From Maricaulis salignorans (GTDB taxonomy: Bacteria; Pseudomonadota; Alphaproteobacteria; Caulobacterales; Maricaulaceae), in assembly GCF_900103475.1 (NCBI RefSeq), contig NZ_FNHG01000013.1, forward strand, positions 23,893 to 87,892: a DNA stretch of 64,000 bases, written 5' to 3'. The notes under the pieces were generated by a model. The model worked only from the letters and a program-made list of their open reading frames with translations, was not told the DNA's origin and made no database searches. The position numbers and the translations under genes were made by a program. Each line of letters starts with the position of its first letter. Position 1 is the stretch's first letter. Shown here in pieces: positions 8,507 to 16,847 of this stretch.

Positions 8507-10159
8507 TCAATCCGGAGCCGGCGCCTCACCGCCGGCAGCCGGTGGACACGCCGCCGCCCGCTCGGCCTCGTGGACATGAGCCGACCAGACACTGTCGCGC
8601 GGCCCCTTGAGCGCGCGTTGACGGGTCAGCCGGGCGAAGGCGGCAAACAGACCTGCACCAATCGCTGCCACGCCGTCGAGCAGCAGGACCGGACCGGACC
8701 AGGTCCACAGCCCGCCATTGAATGGCAGCAGGGCGATCAGGCTGGTGACCGGGATGAGCAGCGTGGTGAAGGCGCAAAGCCAGAGCAGATCGGCACCGCC
8801 CTGCCCGGCCCCGCGCCGGAAGGCCCAGCCGATCGAGGCGAGAAAAACCAGATAATAGATCCAGCTATGAGCCATGGCGAGATTTTCGACATGACCGGCC
8901 ATCCATTTCGCCGCGACCAGAGTGGTCGAAATGCCGGCAATCGAACCGAGCGCCACACCGACCGTCAGGGCGCCAAGGATATGGGCGGAACGCGATTGGG
9001 CCCTTACACCATGACGCTTGGTGAGACGTTTCCGGCGGGTCTCGATCCACAGGAGATTGCCGGAATAAAAGAGGAAGGCGCCGGCCAGACCAAACAGAAA
9101 ATAGCCCCAACGCACCGGCTCACCGCCATAATTGCCGAAATGCAGCGCGAAGAAGCTGGTGACCAGTGCCGCCCAGCCCGACTGGTGGCCCGGCAGATAG
9201 GCGGCATCAGTGATCTCGCCCGTATAGACATCGAAACCGACCAGGCCATAGGTCGGGCCGCGCATGCCCCAGCGCGGATCATAGCCCATCATCCGCCCGC
9301 CCAGACGGCCATCCGGGCCGGCGCGGTATTCAAGTGTCGTGACGGTGAAGCCGGGCGCTTGCGTGGCTGCGCGTGTCACAATCTCGGCCGGCGGCAGCGG
9401 CTGCGCCTGCGGGTCAAAGGGCTCGGGCGCGTTACCGTCCTGGCTCCACTGCGCCTCAAGCTCACCCTGATAGACCACCACATTCTGGGCATCGTAGAAC
9501 TGGTCGTGAAACGCAAAAACCACCGCGCTCAACGCCATCACGATGTGAAAAGGCAGGCTGAAAATGCCCAGCGCATTGTGCACGTCCAGCCACATGCGCT
9601 TGAGATTCTTGCCCAGGCGCAGGGCGAACATGTCCTTGACCAAGCTGGGAATAATGATGATCAGACCGGATACCAGGGCGATGGCGTAGAGCAGCGACAC
9701 TGCGCCCATGATCGGCATCGAAATCTCGTGATCGAAGGGCAGGCCGACCTGCTGGTGCAGCACATCGATGAATTCGCCCACCGGCGAGGCATTCAGCCGG
9801 GCGGTCTCAAGCGCGCCAGCCGCGTCCAGGGCCGTGCCATAGACGGCATCGGGTCCGTGCTCACGATCACCGCCGACATCCCAGCTCAGCCGCGCCGGGT
9901 TTTCCGGTCCGGTCTCGACATGGATGCGGTAACTCCGCGCACTTTCCGGGTGGGCCGCCCGGGTCGCGGCGATCAGCGCGGGAACAGACTCCAGCGGCAC
10001 CGGTTCTGCGAGGTCGGCAGGCGCCGAGGCCCAGCGCTGAATCGGCTGTTCGAACATGGTCAGCGCGCCGGCATAGAAGGCGATGAACAGGGCCAGGCCG
10101 CTGACAATCCCCACCCAGGCGTGGATATCCTTGTACATGCGAACGATATCGGTGCGCAT
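8507..10159 (-). CDS. PepSY-associated transmembrane protein (siderophore/iron reduction type)
   Basis: About 550 residues with several membrane helices: one at 15-35 (WVGIVSGLALFIAFYAGALT), one near 200, and others towards the end, plus periplasmic PepSY-like stretches. Conserved His residues in helices (IHAWVGI, VHNALGIFSLPFHIVMAL, FFALHFGNYGG) suit haem or metal binding, as in the PiuB/FpvG group thought to reduce or release iron from siderophores. ATG at 10159 overlaps the stop of the gene before it (TAATG). It is the last gene of an operon led by a siderophore receptor with a Fur box. Detailed activity is inferred from family and context. Confidence 0.85.
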   Translation of the reverse strand: MRTDIVRMYKDIHAWVGIVSGLALFIAFYAGALTMFEQPIQRWASAPADLAEPVPLESVPALIAATRAAHPESARSYRIHVETGPENPARLSWDVGGDREHGPDAVYGTALDAAGALETARLNASPVGEFIDVLHQQVGLPFDHEISMPIMGAVSLLYAIALVSGLIIIIPSLVKDMFALRLGKNLKRMWLDVHNALGIFSLPFHIVMALSAVVFAFHDQFYDAQNVVVYQGELEAQWSQDGNAPEPFDPQAQPLPPAEIVTRAATQAPGFTVTTLEYRAGPDGRLGGRMMGYDPRWGMRGPTYGLVGFDVYTGEITDAAYLPGHQSGWAALVTSFFALHFGNYGGEPVRWGYFLFGLAGAFLFYSGNLLWIETRRKRLTKRHGVRAQSRSAHILGALTVGVALGSIAGISTTLVAAKWMAGHVENLAMAHSWIYYLVFLASIGWAFRRGAGQGGADLLWLCAFTTLLIPVTSLIALLPFNGGLWTWSGPVLLLDGVAAIGAGLFAAFARLTRQRALKGPRDSVWSAHVHEAERAAACPPAAGGEAPAPD

Positions 10160-10479
10160 TACAGCCCCCCTGAAGTGATCATCCAGCGTCCGCCATAAAG
10201 CAGCGCAAACGCCAACAGCGTCGCTGTCCCGAGCCATATCCAGGCGGCGCGGCCCGATCGGAACAGGAAGCACAGGCTCAGCACACCGCACCAGATGGGC
10301 GAGATGAGCCACATATTCACCTGGGTCTTGCCGGCACCGTCGAACAGCCCGCCCGGGCCAAACCAGGCGAACAGACCGCTGACCGCCAGGGCCAGGGCGA
10401 AACCGAGGACAAGCCCGGCACTGGCTTTCGGCAACCAGTTGCGGCTGGTCAGCGCTGCGGCGGCGCGCGCCCGGCTCAT
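10159..10479 (-). CDS. Small membrane protein of the iron operon (DUF3649-like)
   Basis: 106 residues with three hydrophobic helices (about 20-38, 54-72, 80-97) and no recognisable enzyme motif. The start overlaps the previous gene's stop (ATGA) and its own stop overlaps the PepSY start, so translation is coupled on both sides. Operons of TonB siderophore receptor, two small membrane proteins (DUF3649/DUF3325) and a PepSY protein recur in proteobacteria; I place this one by position and pattern rather than a clear motif. Confidence 0.7.
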   Translation of the reverse strand: MSRARAAAALTSRNWLPKASAGLVLGFALALAVSGLFAWFGPGGLFDGAGKTQVNMWLISPIWCGVLSLCFLFRSGRAAWIWLGTATLLAFALLYGGRWMITSGGL

Positions 10480-10757
10480 CGCGACCGCTCCTGCAGTGGC
10501 AGGACGAGTTTGAGAAAGGGCAAGGCGGAAAGCGTCATCATCAGGGTCAGAACCACGCAATAAATCGAGACCGCCAGGCTGACGACGCATGCCAACGCAG
10601 CGATGGCCAGCGCCGTGCCCGCCAGTCCGGCAGCGATGGCGATCCGGCCGGGCAGCGGGCGCCGCAGCAGGCGCTGATTTCGCCCGCCCAGATAAAAGGC
10701 GAAGGAGGCCAGGACCGCCAGGACAGCCCCCGCCCCACACAGCAGAGGGGCCATCAT
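10476..10757 (-). CDS. Small membrane protein of the iron operon (DUF3325-like)
   Basis: 93 residues with three hydrophobic segments. The sequence FAFYLGGRNQRLLRRPLPGR after the first helix resembles the 'NQR-LL' pattern of the DUF3325 family. It begins with two consecutive ATG codons and lies 66 bases after the siderophore receptor. Its stop overlaps the next gene's ATG. Function is unknown; partnership with the PepSY protein in periplasmic iron release is inferred from context. Confidence 0.72.
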   Translation of the reverse strand: MMAPLLCGAGAVLAVLASFAFYLGGRNQRLLRRPLPGRIAIAAGLAGTALAIAALACVVSLAVSIYCVVLTLMMTLSALPFLKLVLPLQERSR

Positions 10758-10823
10758 GATGCCCCGCCCGCCACGGCTCTGTGACCGTCCCGCCAGCGAT
10801 GGGAAAATGTCGAACCCATAACG

Positions 10824-13040
10824 CTACCAACGATATTGCAGGCGCAAATTCACCGTGCGCCCGGATCCGTAATAACAGGACGCCACCGAGCCGCAGGTCG
10901 CCACATTGGTCTCGTTGGCGAGGTTACGGGCATTGATGGACAAGACGAGGTTATTCCAGTCCGGCCGCGCCGCGCCCAGATCATAGCGCACCATCGCATC
11001 GAACAAATGATAGTCCGGTATCACCAGTGTATTGGTGCTGTTGCCGTAGGATTCGCCGACATAGCGTGCCCCGCCACCGAGGCCGATCCCGTTGAGCGGA
11101 CCGTGCTCGAAGCGGTAATCGAAGAAAAGCGAGGCCATAGCTTCCGGCACGCCCGGCAGGGCATTGCCCAGTTCGGCCGGCGTATTGGTCTGGGTGATTT
11201 CAGCCTCGGTGAGGGTCGCGGTGGCAATGACGGCGAGGCCGAAAGGCAGGGTCGCCCGCGCCTCCGCTTCCAATCCGGAGATCACCCCTTCGCCGGTCTG
11301 TACCTGACAGGAACGCCCACCACACAGATGCGCGGGATCGGGATCGATCGTCGTGACGTTCTGCTGGGTGATCTCATAGGCCGACAAGGTCATGAAAACG
11401 TTCGATCCCACCGGCTGGTAGCGTAGACCCACTTCGTATTGCTGGCCTGTCGTCGGATCAAAGGGCGTACCGTCGAAATAATTGCCCGCCGAGGGGAGGA
11501 AGGATTCCGAATAGCTGGCATAGGGCGCCAGGCCATTGTCGAACAGGTAGACACCGCCCGCCTGCCAGGTCAGCGCCTCGGCCTCGGTGATGCGCAGCGT
11601 GTCATTGAGCAGGTCGTAGGTCTCGTCCTCGGCCCAATCCTGCCGGGCGCCCAGGGCGAAGCGCCAATTGCCCGCAGCGATCTGGTCCTGGATATAAATG
11701 CCGGACTGTTCGGAGACGGCCTCGGTATAGATTTGAGGGTTGAGATTATCGGCAAAGCTCGCCGAGCCGCGAGATTGCGGATTATAGATATCATACAGCG
11801 GCAAGACTTCGGCGCCCGCCACCAGGTCGCGATAATGCTCCCACTCGGTGCGGAAATAGTCGAATCCTCCCAGCAGAGTGTGTTCGACCGCACCGGTGGA
11901 GAAGCGATATTCCAACTGATTGTCGACCGCCCAGCCATCGGTTTCGCCCTGGCCCTGTACGGCGCGGCGATTGATCGTCTGACCGGGGATGCACATCGGG
12001 TCGCCACCGCACACGGTCACCGTATCACCGGCCAGCACCACAACGCGGTAGAGCGATTCAATATGGGTGTAGCGCAGATTGACGCTATAGCGCAGGGCGT
12101 TCGAAAAGCGGTGTTCCAGGAAACCGGCAGCGAGATACTGGGTCCGGTCAAACTGGTTCCAGTCCGGCTCTCCGAGATAGGCGTCCAGTTCGATATGGCG
12201 GCCATTGCTCTCATACAATGTGCCGGTGGCGGGCAGGAATTGATAGGTCGAGCCACCTTCATCGCGCTGATACTGTGCGAGCAGGGTCAGCGAGGTGTCC
12301 GGCGTGATGTCCCAGTTGAGACTGGGCGAGAGGTAGAGACGGTTATTGGCCGTCTCGTCGATCTGGGTGTCGCCATCGCGATAGAGGCCCACCAGGCGGT
12401 ACTGGAAATCATCACCCGCGCCGGCAATCGGCCCGCCGATATCGCCGGCGATCTGATGCTGCCAGTGGTTCAGCCCGGTAAAGCCGGCTGTCTGCAGCAT
12501 GATCTCGCCCATTGGCCGGTCGGTCGGCCGTTTGGAGACCAAATTGACGATACCGCCCGGAGCAACCTGGCCATAGAGCACGCTGGACGGGCCCTTGAGG
12601 ACCTCGACCTGCTGCAGGCCGAAGGGATCAAAAGCGGGACGCGTCCACTGCCCGCCCGTGGGCAGGCGCAGGCCATCGACAAAATTGTTATTCGAGGAAA
12701 AGCCCCCGGCTCCAAAGCCTCGAACCGAGACCTCGTCAACGCGGCTGTCAATGCCTGACGCCTCGGCCTGGATGCCGGCCGAATAGGACAGCGCCTCGGC
12801 CACTGTGTGCACGCCTCGAATATCCATTTCCTCGCGCGTTATCAGCGAGATTGATTGCGGCGTCTCAATCAGCGGCGCGTCGCTTTTGGTGCTCGAAAAC
12901 GCCTGCGACAGGCCCGTGGCCGTCACCACAATCACATCGACGCCGTCATCCTGTGGCGTATCCGCCGGGCTCTGCCCGATAGCCTGGCCGGAAAACATGA
13001 ACGGCAAGGCGCTTGCGAAAGCCAAATAGCGAAAATTCAT
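10824..13040 (-). CDS. TonB-dependent siderophore receptor (FhuA/FpvA type)
   Basis: About 738 residues. It has a signal peptide (MNFRYLAFASALPFMFSGQA, cleavage near IGQ), then a short TonB-box-like DVIVVTATG and a plug domain (IETPQSISLITREEMDIRGV, VSVRGFGAGGF, VEVLKGPSSVLYGQVAPGGI). A 22-strand barrel follows, ending in the aromatic VNLRLQYRW. The plug wording is that of ferric-siderophore receptors, including the VLKGP-S-LYG motif. The extracellular loops contain paired cysteines. A Fur box about 70 bases upstream of the start codon implies iron repression, and it heads the four-gene operon. The particular siderophore cannot be predicted. Confidence 0.95.
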   Translation of the reverse strand: MNFRYLAFASALPFMFSGQAIGQSPADTPQDDGVDVIVVTATGLSQAFSSTKSDAPLIETPQSISLITREEMDIRGVHTVAEALSYSAGIQAEASGIDSRVDEVSVRGFGAGGFSSNNNFVDGLRLPTGGQWTRPAFDPFGLQQVEVLKGPSSVLYGQVAPGGIVNLVSKRPTDRPMGEIMLQTAGFTGLNHWQHQIAGDIGGPIAGAGDDFQYRLVGLYRDGDTQIDETANNRLYLSPSLNWDITPDTSLTLLAQYQRDEGGSTYQFLPATGTLYESNGRHIELDAYLGEPDWNQFDRTQYLAAGFLEHRFSNALRYSVNLRYTHIESLYRVVVLAGDTVTVCGGDPMCIPGQTINRRAVQGQGETDGWAVDNQLEYRFSTGAVEHTLLGGFDYFRTEWEHYRDLVAGAEVLPLYDIYNPQSRGSASFADNLNPQIYTEAVSEQSGIYIQDQIAAGNWRFALGARQDWAEDETYDLLNDTLRITEAEALTWQAGGVYLFDNGLAPYASYSESFLPSAGNYFDGTPFDPTTGQQYEVGLRYQPVGSNVFMTLSAYEITQQNVTTIDPDPAHLCGGRSCQVQTGEGVISGLEAEARATLPFGLAVIATATLTEAEITQTNTPAELGNALPGVPEAMASLFFDYRFEHGPLNGIGLGGGARYVGESYGNSTNTLVIPDYHLFDAMVRYDLGAARPDWNNLVLSINARNLANETNVATCGSVASCYYGSGRTVNLRLQYRW

Positions 13041-13107
13041 AACTGGTGTCCCCACACGCTGGCGAGCCAACCCGGCTCGGCTGGCGCTTCTTGAAAGTGT
13101 GGGATTT

Positions 13108-13126
13108 GGTAATGAGAATCATTCGC
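13108..13126. promoter_or_regulatory. Fur box of the siderophore operon
   Basis: GGTAATGAGAATCATTCGC matches 15 of 19 positions of the classic Fur box, with the central AATGAGAATCATT intact. A weaker related stretch (GATGAGAATTGTT on the minus strand, about 13150-13163) follows, which may allow extended Fur binding. Confidence 0.8.
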
Positions 13127-13217
13127 AGATGCAAACTCTAAATGCGAACAATTCTCATCTGCATCAAAATGTCGCATTTTCCGGGATTTGGCGGAGATGC
13201 TTCGCGCTGCCGCGGGC

Positions 13218-13841
13218 TTATTTGACCGCCTGCCCGTCCGGCGGTGCGTCGGCATGGGCCCACATGTAGAGCGCCAGCCAGGAACGCCAGGGCTTGAAAC
13301 GTTCGGCAGAGCGCACCGTCTTGCGGCGCTTTGAGGTCAGGCGTTCCAGCGTCTTGCGCGCGGCGACATCGCCATCGGGCCAGATGTCGGGCTCGCCGAA
13401 ATAGAACATATTCATCATGTCGGCCGTCCACTGGCCAACGCCCCAGATCGCGGTCAGCCGGGCCGTGCGCTCGGCAATGCTCATCGCGCGCAACTCGTCG
13501 GTATCAAGCCCGACTTCCCTGTGGGTCTCGGCGATGGTGATGATGGTTTTCGTCTTGGCACCCGACAGGCCGCAGGCGCGCAGGAGGTCCGCGTTGCCGG
13601 CGACGAAATGGTCGAGCAGCGGCGTGCCGTCAGCGCTGTCCTCGACACGTTTCCAGATACTCTGCGCCGCCTTGACCGAGATCTGCTGGCCGGAGATGGC
13701 GCGGCACAGATAGTGCGGGAATGACTGGCTGTCGCGGCGTGGAAATTCCAGCGGCCCGAGCCGGATGAGCGCCGCCTCAAGCGCGGGCGAAAGATCGCCG
13801 GCGGCAGTGACGAGGTGGTGGTGCACGGCGTGGTGGGTCAT
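13218..13841 (-). CDS. DNA-3-methyladenine glycosylase II-like (HhH-GPD)
   Basis: About 207 residues of the AlkA/HhH-GPD superfamily that remove alkylated bases. The helix-hairpin-helix is LTAIWGVGQWTADMMNMF, followed by the catalytic Asp in IWPDGDVAARK. An upstream GQQISVKAAQSIWKRV helix is typical. It lacks the N-terminal AlkA domain, as in many short bacterial forms. An ATG at 13841 is used; a GTG three codons upstream is possible, and no clear ribosome site decides. It is convergent with nothing and stands alone between the iron operon and the copper genes. Confidence 0.9.
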   Translation of the reverse strand: MTHHAVHHHLVTAAGDLSPALEAALIRLGPLEFPRRDSQSFPHYLCRAISGQQISVKAAQSIWKRVEDSADGTPLLDHFVAGNADLLRACGLSGAKTKTIITIAETHREVGLDTDELRAMSIAERTARLTAIWGVGQWTADMMNMFYFGEPDIWPDGDVAARKTLERLTSKRRKTVRSAERFKPWRSWLALYMWAHADAPPDGQAVK

Positions 13842-13934
13842 GGCGGCCACGCTAGCGTGGCGGGCGCAGGCGCGAAAGCCCGATGACGCGTTTGTCGCAT
13901 GGCAGCGCCGGGATCACCATGCTACCCGGCAACC

Positions 13935-14351
13935 ATGCTGACGATGCTGCGCCAGGGCCGGACATTGTGGGCGCAAGGGATTCTCGCCCTTGCGCTGCTG
14001 GCCGCTGGCATCCAGGCCAGCCTGCCCCAGGGCTTCATGCTCGACCGCGACGGCGCCTCGGGCGCGATTTCCGTCGTCTTCTGTACCGGTCATGGCGCCG
14101 AACAACGCTGGATCGACCTGGCGACCGGTGAGACCCGGACCGGCAGCGATCTGCCCCGCGACGATGCCGGCACGGGCCAGCCTTGCGCCTTTGCCAGCGC
14201 CAGCGCAGCCATTGGCGCCCTGCCGCAAACGCCATCCATCCTGGTGCCGCCCCTGCCCCTCATCCGGGTGGCCGAGTCGGCTGACACGATTGCCCCGGCT
14301 GCCTATCGCCGTCCCGGACCGCCTGTCCGGGCTCCGCCTGCACGTCTCTGA
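13935..14351 (+). CDS. DUF2946 family protein
   Basis: About 138 residues. An N-terminal hydrophobic segment (ILALALLAAGIQASLPQGFM) is followed by ISVVFCTGHGAE, a QPCAFASASA segment, a second hydrophobic stretch, and a C-terminal RPGPPVRAPPARL. This arrangement, including the basic RGPP-like tail, is the DUF2946 pattern often found next to copper TonB receptors, as here (63 bases upstream of one). The two cysteines could bind copper, but that is inference. The start is uncertain, since ATG codons at 13899, 13911 and 13935 are in frame. Confidence 0.75.
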   Translation: MLTMLRQGRTLWAQGILALALLAAGIQASLPQGFMLDRDGASGAISVVFCTGHGAEQRWIDLATGETRTGSDLPRDDAGTGQPCAFASASAAIGALPQTPSILVPPLPLIRVAESADTIAPAAYRRPGPPVRAPPARL

Positions 14352-14382
14352 GTTTCCAAACCCTTCAGATTGACCGTCAGAA

Positions 14383-14402
14383 GGCGGCCCGCGCGGGCCG
14401 CC
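14383..14402. promoter_or_regulatory. Hairpin just before the copper receptor ribosome site
   Basis: GGCGGCCC-GCGC-GGGCCGCC is a perfect eight-base stem whose loop is itself palindromic. It ends two bases before the GGAG of the next gene. It may attenuate read-through from the DUF2946 gene or limit translation; no T-run follows directly. Confidence 0.4.
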
Positions 14403-14414
14403 GCGGAGCTTTTC

Positions 14415-16511
14415 ATGTCACCTATCCTCCTGAACTCGGCGAGCGCGCTCGCCCTGTCCTGCCTGTGCGCCATGCCGGCACTCGCCCAGGACGCCTCTCC
14501 CCTCACCGACATCATCACCGTCTCGGGCCATCAGCTCGACACCGGGCGGGTTGACCGGCTTGACCCGGCCACCCTGCCGCCGTCCGGACCGGATGCCGCG
14601 GTCCTGATCGCCCGCCTGCCCGGCGCCGCTGCGCTCGGCAATGGCGCGCTGTCCAGCCAGGTCCAGTACCGGGGCCTGTCCGGCGGGCGCATCAATTTGC
14701 GCATTGACGGCCAGAGCTTTGACTCCGGCGGCCCCAATCTGATGGACCCGCCGCTGCACTATGCCCCGATCGCCCTGATCGAGCGGATCGAGGTCGACCG
14801 CAGCGTCAGCCCGGTGCGCAGCGGCCCGGGTCTCGCCGGCGGCGTGAACACGGTCTTCAAACAGGTCGGGTTCGCCGAGACGGAGCAGTGGCAACCCCGC
14901 TATGAGCTGACCCTTGCCGGCCGGACCGCCGACGACAGCCGCTCGATTGGCGGCGTGGTCGGGATCGCCAATGACCAGATCCGCGTCCAGCTGCTCGGCT
15001 CGAGCGAGACCGGTGATGATATCCGCTGGCCGGGCGGCACGATTGGCGGTTCGGCCCATGACCGTCTCGTCTACGGCGCCGGACTGGGCTTTCGCACCGG
15101 CGTGCATGAGTTCAGTCTCGACCTGAGGCGTCAGGAAACCAATGCGACCGGCAACCCGCCCTTCGCCATGGATATCCGCTATTTCGACACCGATTTCGCC
15201 CGTATCGGCTATCGCGGTGACTGGGATGGCGTGCAGGTCAGTGCGCATCTCGCCTCGGCCGAGATCGCGCATGCCATGAATAATTTCGACCTGCGGCCCG
15301 CGCCGGTGATGCCCGCAATGTATCGCGAATCCCTGGCGACGGCGCAGACCGTGTCCGGCGGCGGCGATGCAGTCTTCGCCGCACCGGGTGGCTCACTGCG
15401 CCTCGGCTTCGACGGCGAACAGGCCGAACACGACCTCGCCATCACAAATCCGAATAATGCCGGCTTCGTGCTCAATTCCCTGTCCGGCATCACCCTGGAG
15501 CGCACCGGCGCCTTCGCCGAGTGGACCGGCGCTGTCGGCGGCTGGGAGGCCGAGCTGGGTCTGCGCGCCGACCGGCACAGGGCAGAGGCGGGCCCGGCCT
15601 CGGTTGGCTCGGCCGTGCCCGCCATGCCGGGCATGCTGGCGATGGCCTTCAATGCGACGGACCGGCGCCTGGACGACACCACGCTCGACGCCGTCGCGCG
15701 CCTCTGGCGTCCGGTCAGCGCGACCACAACCCTGCGCCTCACCTTCGCCCGCAAGACCCGCGCGCCGGGCTATGTCGAACGCTTTGCCTGGCTGCCGACC
15801 GAGGCCTCGGGCGGACTGGCTGACGGCAATACCTATGTCGGCAACCCGGAACTGGTGCCGGAAACCGCCTGGATCGCCGAGGCGGGTCTGGACTGGGCCT
15901 CAGGCTCTGCCTATGCCCGGCCGACCCTGTTCTATCGCTCGGTCGATGATTTCATCCAGGGCGTGCCGTATGACACCACGCCAGGCGTGATCGACACACC
16001 GGTCGAGATGGTCTCGGCCATGAATGGCGATCCAACACCGCTTCGCTTCGCCAATGCCGATGCGCGGCTGTACGGGCTCGACCTCGATTTCGGCTACCGC
16101 TTCAATGCCGCCTGGCATCTCGACGGCACCGCGTCCTGGGTGCGCGGCGAACGGCGCGATATCGACGATAATCTCTACCGCATCGCCCCGCCCAGCCTGC
16201 GGCTCGGCCTGACCCGCGATGCAGCCGTCGGGTCGGTCACGCTGGAGAGCGTCGCCGTGGCGCGGCAGAACGAGGTCTCGCTGAGCAATTCGGAAGCGGA
16301 GACGCCCGGCTTCGTGCTGGTCAATCTGTATGCCAGCTGGACAGTTCGCGACGGGGTCAGCCTGTCGGCCGGGGTCGAGAACCTGTTCGACCAGACCTAT
16401 CGCCAGCATCTGGGCGGCTATAACCGCAATGCCGGATCCGATGTCGGCCTGGGCGAACGCCTGCCGGGCAGCGGCCGGTCGCTGGGCTTGCGGCTGAGCC
16501 TGCAAGGCTGA
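14415..16511 (+). CDS. TonB-dependent copper receptor (NosA/OprC type)
   Basis: About 698 residues from an ATG seven bases after GGAG. It has a signal peptide (MSPILLNSASALALSCLCAM, cleavage after ALA). The plug contains GRINLRIDGQSFDSGGPNLM, then LHYAPIALIERIEVDRSVSP, close in style to OprC/NosA copper receptors. A barrel follows, with a late ENLFDQTYRQHLGGYNR and a C-terminal LGLRLSLQG. Methionine-rich loops (PVMPAMYRE, PAMPGMLAMAF) would suit copper ligands. With the DUF2946 gene before it, the pair looks like a copper acquisition or copper-enzyme supply unit in the outer membrane. Confidence 0.88.
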   Translation: MSPILLNSASALALSCLCAMPALAQDASPLTDIITVSGHQLDTGRVDRLDPATLPPSGPDAAVLIARLPGAAALGNGALSSQVQYRGLSGGRINLRIDGQSFDSGGPNLMDPPLHYAPIALIERIEVDRSVSPVRSGPGLAGGVNTVFKQVGFAETEQWQPRYELTLAGRTADDSRSIGGVVGIANDQIRVQLLGSSETGDDIRWPGGTIGGSAHDRLVYGAGLGFRTGVHEFSLDLRRQETNATGNPPFAMDIRYFDTDFARIGYRGDWDGVQVSAHLASAEIAHAMNNFDLRPAPVMPAMYRESLATAQTVSGGGDAVFAAPGGSLRLGFDGEQAEHDLAITNPNNAGFVLNSLSGITLERTGAFAEWTGAVGGWEAELGLRADRHRAEAGPASVGSAVPAMPGMLAMAFNATDRRLDDTTLDAVARLWRPVSATTTLRLTFARKTRAPGYVERFAWLPTEASGGLADGNTYVGNPELVPETAWIAEAGLDWASGSAYARPTLFYRSVDDFIQGVPYDTTPGVIDTPVEMVSAMNGDPTPLRFANADARLYGLDLDFGYRFNAAWHLDGTASWVRGERRDIDDNLYRIAPPSLRLGLTRDAAVGSVTLESVAVARQNEVSLSNSEAETPGFVLVNLYASWTVRDGVSLSAGVENLFDQTYRQHLGGYNRNAGSDVGLGERLPGSGRSLGLRLSLQG

Positions 16512-16531
16512 GACAGACCGCGCGTCAGAGC

Positions 16532-16561
16532 GGACCGCCAGCACCAACAAGCTGGCGGTCC
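16532..16561 (+). terminator. Hairpin after the copper receptor gene
   Basis: A perfect ten-base stem GGACCGCCAG / CTGGCGGTCC with a ten-base loop, 20 bases after the stop. No T-run follows, so it is a probable but not canonical terminator. The remaining 286 bases to the next gene hold a TATAAT at 16738-16743 that could be that gene's -10 element. Confidence 0.5.
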
Positions 16562-16847
16562 ACCGCGCGATCAAGGGTAATATTCCCGGTCGGAAACAGG
16601 CAGACCCGGGACCGCAGGGCCTCCACCCAGCCCCGCACCCGGCTCAACTTCAACTGATGGGTGTAATGGCAATTCGGCATACACGCCGGGCGCGAGGCGT
16701 GGCGTTAATACTCCCTACGGGTGTTTTTGCGAGCTATTATAATAGATTACGGGAAACAATCGGCCTCGAATGAAGCATTCCGTTAACCATGATGGATGCT
16801 TACTTTGCCCCAATTGCCCGGAACCGGGCCTCGTCGGGGAACGCAAA

